Source: Agaricus subrufescens
Lineage: Eukaryota; Basidiomycota; Agaricomycetes; Agaricales; Agaricaceae
Direction of reading: 5' to 3'
Length of the DNA stretch: 64,000 nucleotides
NCBI GenBank assembly: GCA_029945375.1
Contig: CM057066.1
Span: forward strand, 1,364,001-1,428,000
The notes under the pieces were generated by a model, which saw nothing but the letters and a program-made list of their open reading frames with translations, was not told the DNA's origin and made no database searches. A program made the position numbers and the translations under genes. Below are positions 60,161 through 64,000 of this stretch, piece by piece. The first letter of the stretch is position 1, and each line of letters opens with the position of its first letter.

Positions 60161-61758
60161 CTACAACAACTCCTCTACATTTAGACTGACTCCAAACTTC
60201 TCATAGTAAGCATTGCTAATATGTCCTATAGCTTTCTTCATCATCATCTTCTCAGCTGCTTCCTTGTCTCCTATAGATCCACTGAATAAATCTGTACTCT
60301 TGATACCCCAAAGTCTATCCAGATTTTGAATAATGAAAAGAGTATTTCTTGGATTGAGGGGTTGTGAGCCAAAACCCTCAGTTACTCTACTATCTTTGAT
60401 GAAAGAAGAAATCTCCCAGCTCTTCCAGAGAGCAGCACCTACAACAGCAGTTTCAACAGCACACCCACAAGAAAAATGCCCATCAACCTGTTTCCTAGCA
60501 TTTTTTCTAGTCTTCATCATTCTAGGAACTGGTACACCATGAATCTGGATATCTGCCATAGACTGAAAACCATCAACATGTGATGTCACCCTGTCTTTCA
60601 AGTCATGGTGAATGCAGATAGTATTACCAGATTCATTGGTAAGCATTTCCAATGTAAGAGCCTGGGTAGTGGTATATGCCTCTGGCAGAAATCCATGATT
60701 TTTCCTGACTTGGTTCTTGAGAGAAGTTGGAATGTATGGTTTTTCAAAGACTTGAGCAGTGAGCCAATCAGTTAAAATTTTAATTCCTTCAGCTGTTTCA
60801 AATGTGATTAATCAGTAGATATTGAATAATATAGAATACATACTGTGGCTGTGTTGCTTTGGTTCAGACTTGGCCTTTTTGTTAGGTCTTGCCTTTTCTT
60901 TTCCTTTTTTCAGTTCTACAATGCCATTATTAAAAAAGCCAATAGAGCTTAGAAGAATTACCTGGTATAGTTACTTCTGAGCTTGCAGAGTCATCATCAG
61001 CTTGTCTTTTCAAATTTTTGAATACTGGAAATAGTCAAAATAATGTCAAATTTGCTAGAACAATTGAAACTCACAGGATTCTTTATTTTCAGGAGTCAAA
61101 ATTTTCATAATTTCATCAGGACTATCAATCTCCACATATTTGGCAGTTCCAGCATATGGTTGATATTCATCAACATCCTCATCAGAGGAAAAATCACAAA
61201 TAGCTGGACCAGGTAGAGTGTTAAGAGGGGTAGTAGATTGGGGAGGCTGAGCAGATGCTAGAACAGGAGCCATGGAAGTTGAAGCATTTTTAGAGGTAGG
61301 TGGTGTAGTAGTGGCTGGTATATTCTCTTCAATTGGAGTAGGGGAATTATGCTGAGATTGGGTAAAAGCTGAAGTTGAGACCTCATCAGTTACAGCAGAC
61401 ACTGAGGCTGCATCAGTTGTAGCCTCATCTTCATACAGGCTTTGCAGTAGCTCTTGAATATTATCCAGGTGCTTTTTCCTGTTTGCAATAGTCATAGTTA
61501 TAGACTTTATATTTTCTAAAGATATTCATTCATTGTTTCAATAAATATCTAGATAACCATAAAAAATAACATACTTCGACTCTTGGCAGTCTTTTTCCTT
61601 GCCTGAGCAAGTTTCAACTGATCTTGTTGGTATTTGATAATGGCAAGTAAAGTCTTTTCTTCTTCCTTCAATTGTAAAAAGGCTAACAATCACTGTCAGT
61701 AATCATGATTAGATATAATCATTTGATACTGACTGTATTGAGTCAGGGTTGAAGACAT
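60161..61758 (-). CDS. Hypothetical 446-aa protein, six exons
   Basis: I do not recognise the family. Exons on the minus strand: 61758-61734, 61682-61575, 61515-61075, 61024-60962, 60915-60844, 60792-60161. The five introns (51, 59, 50, 46, 51 nt) have GT-AG ends, several with branch-like CTGAC/CTGAT, and all are in phase 1. The joined frame is 1341 nt without stops. The protein starts MSSTLTQYTF, then has a charged helical region (KEEEKTLLAIIKYQQDQLKL), a Ser/Thr/Pro-rich disordered middle, an acidic patch FSSDEDVDEYQPY, and a basic possible nuclear signal KKGKEKARPNKKAKSEPK. A folded-looking C-terminal domain of about 210 residues (TDWLTAQVFEKPYIP ... YYEKFGVSLNVEELL) contains SCGCAVETAVVGAALWKSW. 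The start is the first ATG that keeps the frame. Exon 1 is the least certain. Confidence 0.72.
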
Positions 61759-62209
61759 GTTGAGTAGACAAGGCTTTTTTCCAAGAGCAAGTAAAATAGC
61801 ACTGAGGGGTTAGTTGAATTCTACTGACTAACAGGTATTTAAGCAATTTCATTATACCCTATGTGAGCAAACTGTGGATGGCATCAGTAGCTGTGCTTGG
61901 GAAATTAATTTAGCCAGAGAAGCAAGCTAGCAGTCCCAGGAATTTGGTATATACAGTAGGACTTACAGCATGTCTACAAGATTGACAGCATGATTGTGAC
62001 ATGCAGGGATGGTGGTGTGACAGTGGTAAAACTATTCTACAGAAACCATATGGCTTAAATTAACATTGAAGGGTTCTACTTTGACAAAAGCATCATATTC
62101 AAGTATTTTATGATTTTGTGTACACTGATTACAACATGACTTTGTTGTGTATCATGTCAGCAAGGTGTGAGGATCAAGAAATAGAAATAGATATGTACAC
62201 TTAATGCCT
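61759..62209. other. Upstream region of the host gene
   Basis: These 450 bp contain no supported gene. They presumably hold the minus-strand promoter. One isolated copy of the minisatellite core, GAATTCTACTGA, occurs at 61816-61827, about 60 bp upstream of the predicted start codon. Confidence 0.4.
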
Positions 62210-64000
62210 TCATTATGGGATTACTTTGATGTTCGGGACGCAGCCCTGATCAATGGTATAGCCATGACCTTGTATTTTAGCCTGTACATGGACTGAGTGC
62301 AGTAACGGTATGACAGTGCCTTGACATTGCGAGGTGCAATGGCTGTGATCAGATGCCTACTGATCATGGCACAGTTTTGTCATGTGTAGTGCATCAAGAC
62401 GACTGTCAATGAAGTGCAAACACTTACACTCTTCATTGCGGGATTGCTTTGACAGTCAGGAGGCAATAGCCCTGATTAATGGCATGATGGCAGAATAATG
62501 GCGTGGCCGTTGTGGCAGCGGCCTTGTATTTTAGCTTGCACATGTCCGCGATCTTTTTTTTCCTATAATCAACGCATGGCCGTGATTTTTTTTTCTCCTA
62601 TAATCAGCGCATGGCCGCGATCTTGCTTTGGCCCGCTCATGGACCAAGTACGTCAATGGGCGTGGTCCTGCCGTGATCAGATGCCCACTGATCACGGCAA
62701 CAACCTTGTCGTGCATTGTGTCTCGAGATGCGTGTCAGTGAGGTGCGAAAATCAAGAAATGATCACGTACACTTACGAATTTCATCTCGGGATTTGGTTG
62801 ACATTCGGGATGCAACGGCCCTGATAGATGGCAAAATGAGATGATAATGGCATTGTGTCTGCGATAGCCGTGCGCATGGCTACGGTCTTGCTTTTGGCCC
62901 GCGCATGGACCAAGTACGTCGATGGGCGTGGTCTTGCTGTGATTAGATGCTCGCTGATCACGGCACGACTTTGTCGTGCATCGCGTCTCAAGATGGGTGT
63001 GCGCTCAGTGCAAAAATCAAGAAATGAGTACGTACATTTACGACTTTCATTTCAGGATTGGTTTGACATTCGGGATGCAACGGCCCTGATCGATGGCAAA
63101 GTGAGGTGATAATGGCATTGTGTCTGCGATAGCCGTGCGCGTGGCTACGATCTTGCTTTTGGCTAGCATGGACCGAGTGGATCGATGGGCGTGGTCTTGC
63201 TGTGATCAGATGCTCGCTGATCACGGCACGACTTTGTCGTGCATCGCGTCTCAAGATGGGTGTGCGCTCGGTGCAAAAATCAAGAAATGAGTACGTACAT
63301 TTACGACTTTCATTTCGGGATTGGTTTGACATTCGGGATGCAACGGCCCTGATCGATGGCAAAATAAGATGATAATGGCATTGTGTCCTGCGATAGCCGT
63401 GCGCGTGTAAAGGTAAATCTTGCCTGGCTGCGCATGGACCGGGTGGATCGATGGGCGTGGTCTTTTGCTGTGATCGGATGCTTTCGCTGATCGCGGCGCG
63501 ACTTTTTGTACGTCTTTGTCAGCGTCTCAAGATGGGTGTGCGCTCAGTGCAAAAATCAAGAAATGAGTACGTACATTTACGACTTTCATTTCGGGATCGG
63601 TTTGACATTCGGGATGCAACGGCCCTGATCGATGGCAAAGTGAGGTGATAATGGCATTGTGTCTGCGATAGCCGTGCGCGTGGCTACGATCTTGCTTTTG
63701 GCCTGCGCATGGACCGAGTGGATCGATGGGCGTGGTCTTGCTGTGATCAGATGCTCGCTGATCACGGCGCGACTTTGTCGTGCATCGCGTCTCAAGATGG
63801 GTGTGCGCTCAGTGCAAAAACCAATGAATACGTACATTTACGACTTTCATTTCGGGATCGGTTTGACGTCCAGGATGCAATGGCCCTGATCAATGGCAAA
63901 ATGATGACATGATAATGGCATGTTGTCTGCGATAGCCGTGCGCATGGCCGCGATGTTGCGTTTGGCCTGTGCACGGACCAAGTCCAGTGACGGCTTGACG
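62210..64000. repeat. Tandem repeat with about 265-bp period, continuing off the edge
   Basis: The motif GCAACGGCCCTGATCGATGG recurs near 62815, 63080, 63345, 63619 and 63882, with diverged versions near 62242 and 62466. The right units are over 90% alike by eye and rich in CpG; the left ones are diverged and CpG-poor. A local triplication of a poly(T)-CCTATAATCA-CGCATGGC segment lies at 62545-62625. ORFs occur in all frames only because the unit lacks stops. It is probably a satellite or subtelomeric repeat. Confidence 0.88.

Noticed and set aside
62545..62625. Poly(T)-CCTATAATCA repeats in the array as a LINE 3' end
   Set aside because: They resemble the tail TTTTTATAATCAACG only superficially; no 3' UTR follows and the segment is a local duplication within the satellite unit.
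62988..63362. ORFs of 60-124 codons in both strands of the right-end array
   Set aside because: They arise from a tandem unit lacking stops; the same peptide repeats with the 265-bp period and has no gene signals.

Overview
This window comes from a fungus, most likely an Agaricomycete-type basidiomycete. The evidence is the 46-59 nt introns of the one host-type gene, Ty1/copia elements with an anticodon-loop primer site, and non-LTR elements with a zinc-knuckle ORF1. I cannot name the species. About the first 58.2 kb is a nested transposon mosaic with no convincing host protein gene. The last 5.8 kb is different: a 34-bp minisatellite, one multi-exon gene and a 265-bp tandem repeat that runs off the right edge.

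The dominant inhabitants are 2.2-2.4 kb non-LTR elements that carry only an ORF1-like protein (disordered N-terminal half, RRM-like region, three zinc-binding knuckles) and then a 3' UTR and poly(A). I call the sequence types A, B, C, D and E. At least six copies run from a common 5' block to poly(A) and are flanked by 13-18 bp (once 7 bp) target-site duplications, so ORF1-only is the complete mobile unit. A 5'-truncated conventional LINE with reverse transcriptase (54929-57587) and a second fragment (10760-11398) share a short 3' tail with them (consensus TACGCGTYATGGCAYCC, then AATAAA, then CATTGAT and poly(A)). The likely relationship is parasitism: the RT LINE supplies the machinery and the ORF1-only units are copied in trans.

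Two copia families provide most insertion targets. Copia1 has a 298-bp LTR and copia2 a 317-bp LTR. The best preserved nest is copia2 (33870-52159). It carries a type C element in its 5' LTR, a type A element in gag, and a whole copia1 (39846-49545). That copia1 carries a type A element, which carries a type B element.

The left 24 kb is older. Many CpGs have become TpG or CpA and reading frames are broken by TGA at former CGA codons. It holds an HSE-rich LTR-like element (1121-1680), two copies of a 1.35-kb LTR, a nearly pristine Tc1 transposon (6514-8119), an LTR-linked module with two unrecognised ORFs (3496-5625), a TSD-flanked solo LTR (11833-12192), a TA-inserting MITE (two copies) and a family of ~120-bp near-perfect palindromes (four copies). 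A tRNA-Cys-like gene sits between copia fragments at 26432-26504.

The right end carries 39 copies of a 34-bp palindrome-containing minisatellite, a 446-aa predicted protein encoded by six exons on the minus strand, and the satellite-like 265-bp array. Together with the dense nesting this suggests a subtelomeric or pericentromeric heterochromatin border, which is inference.
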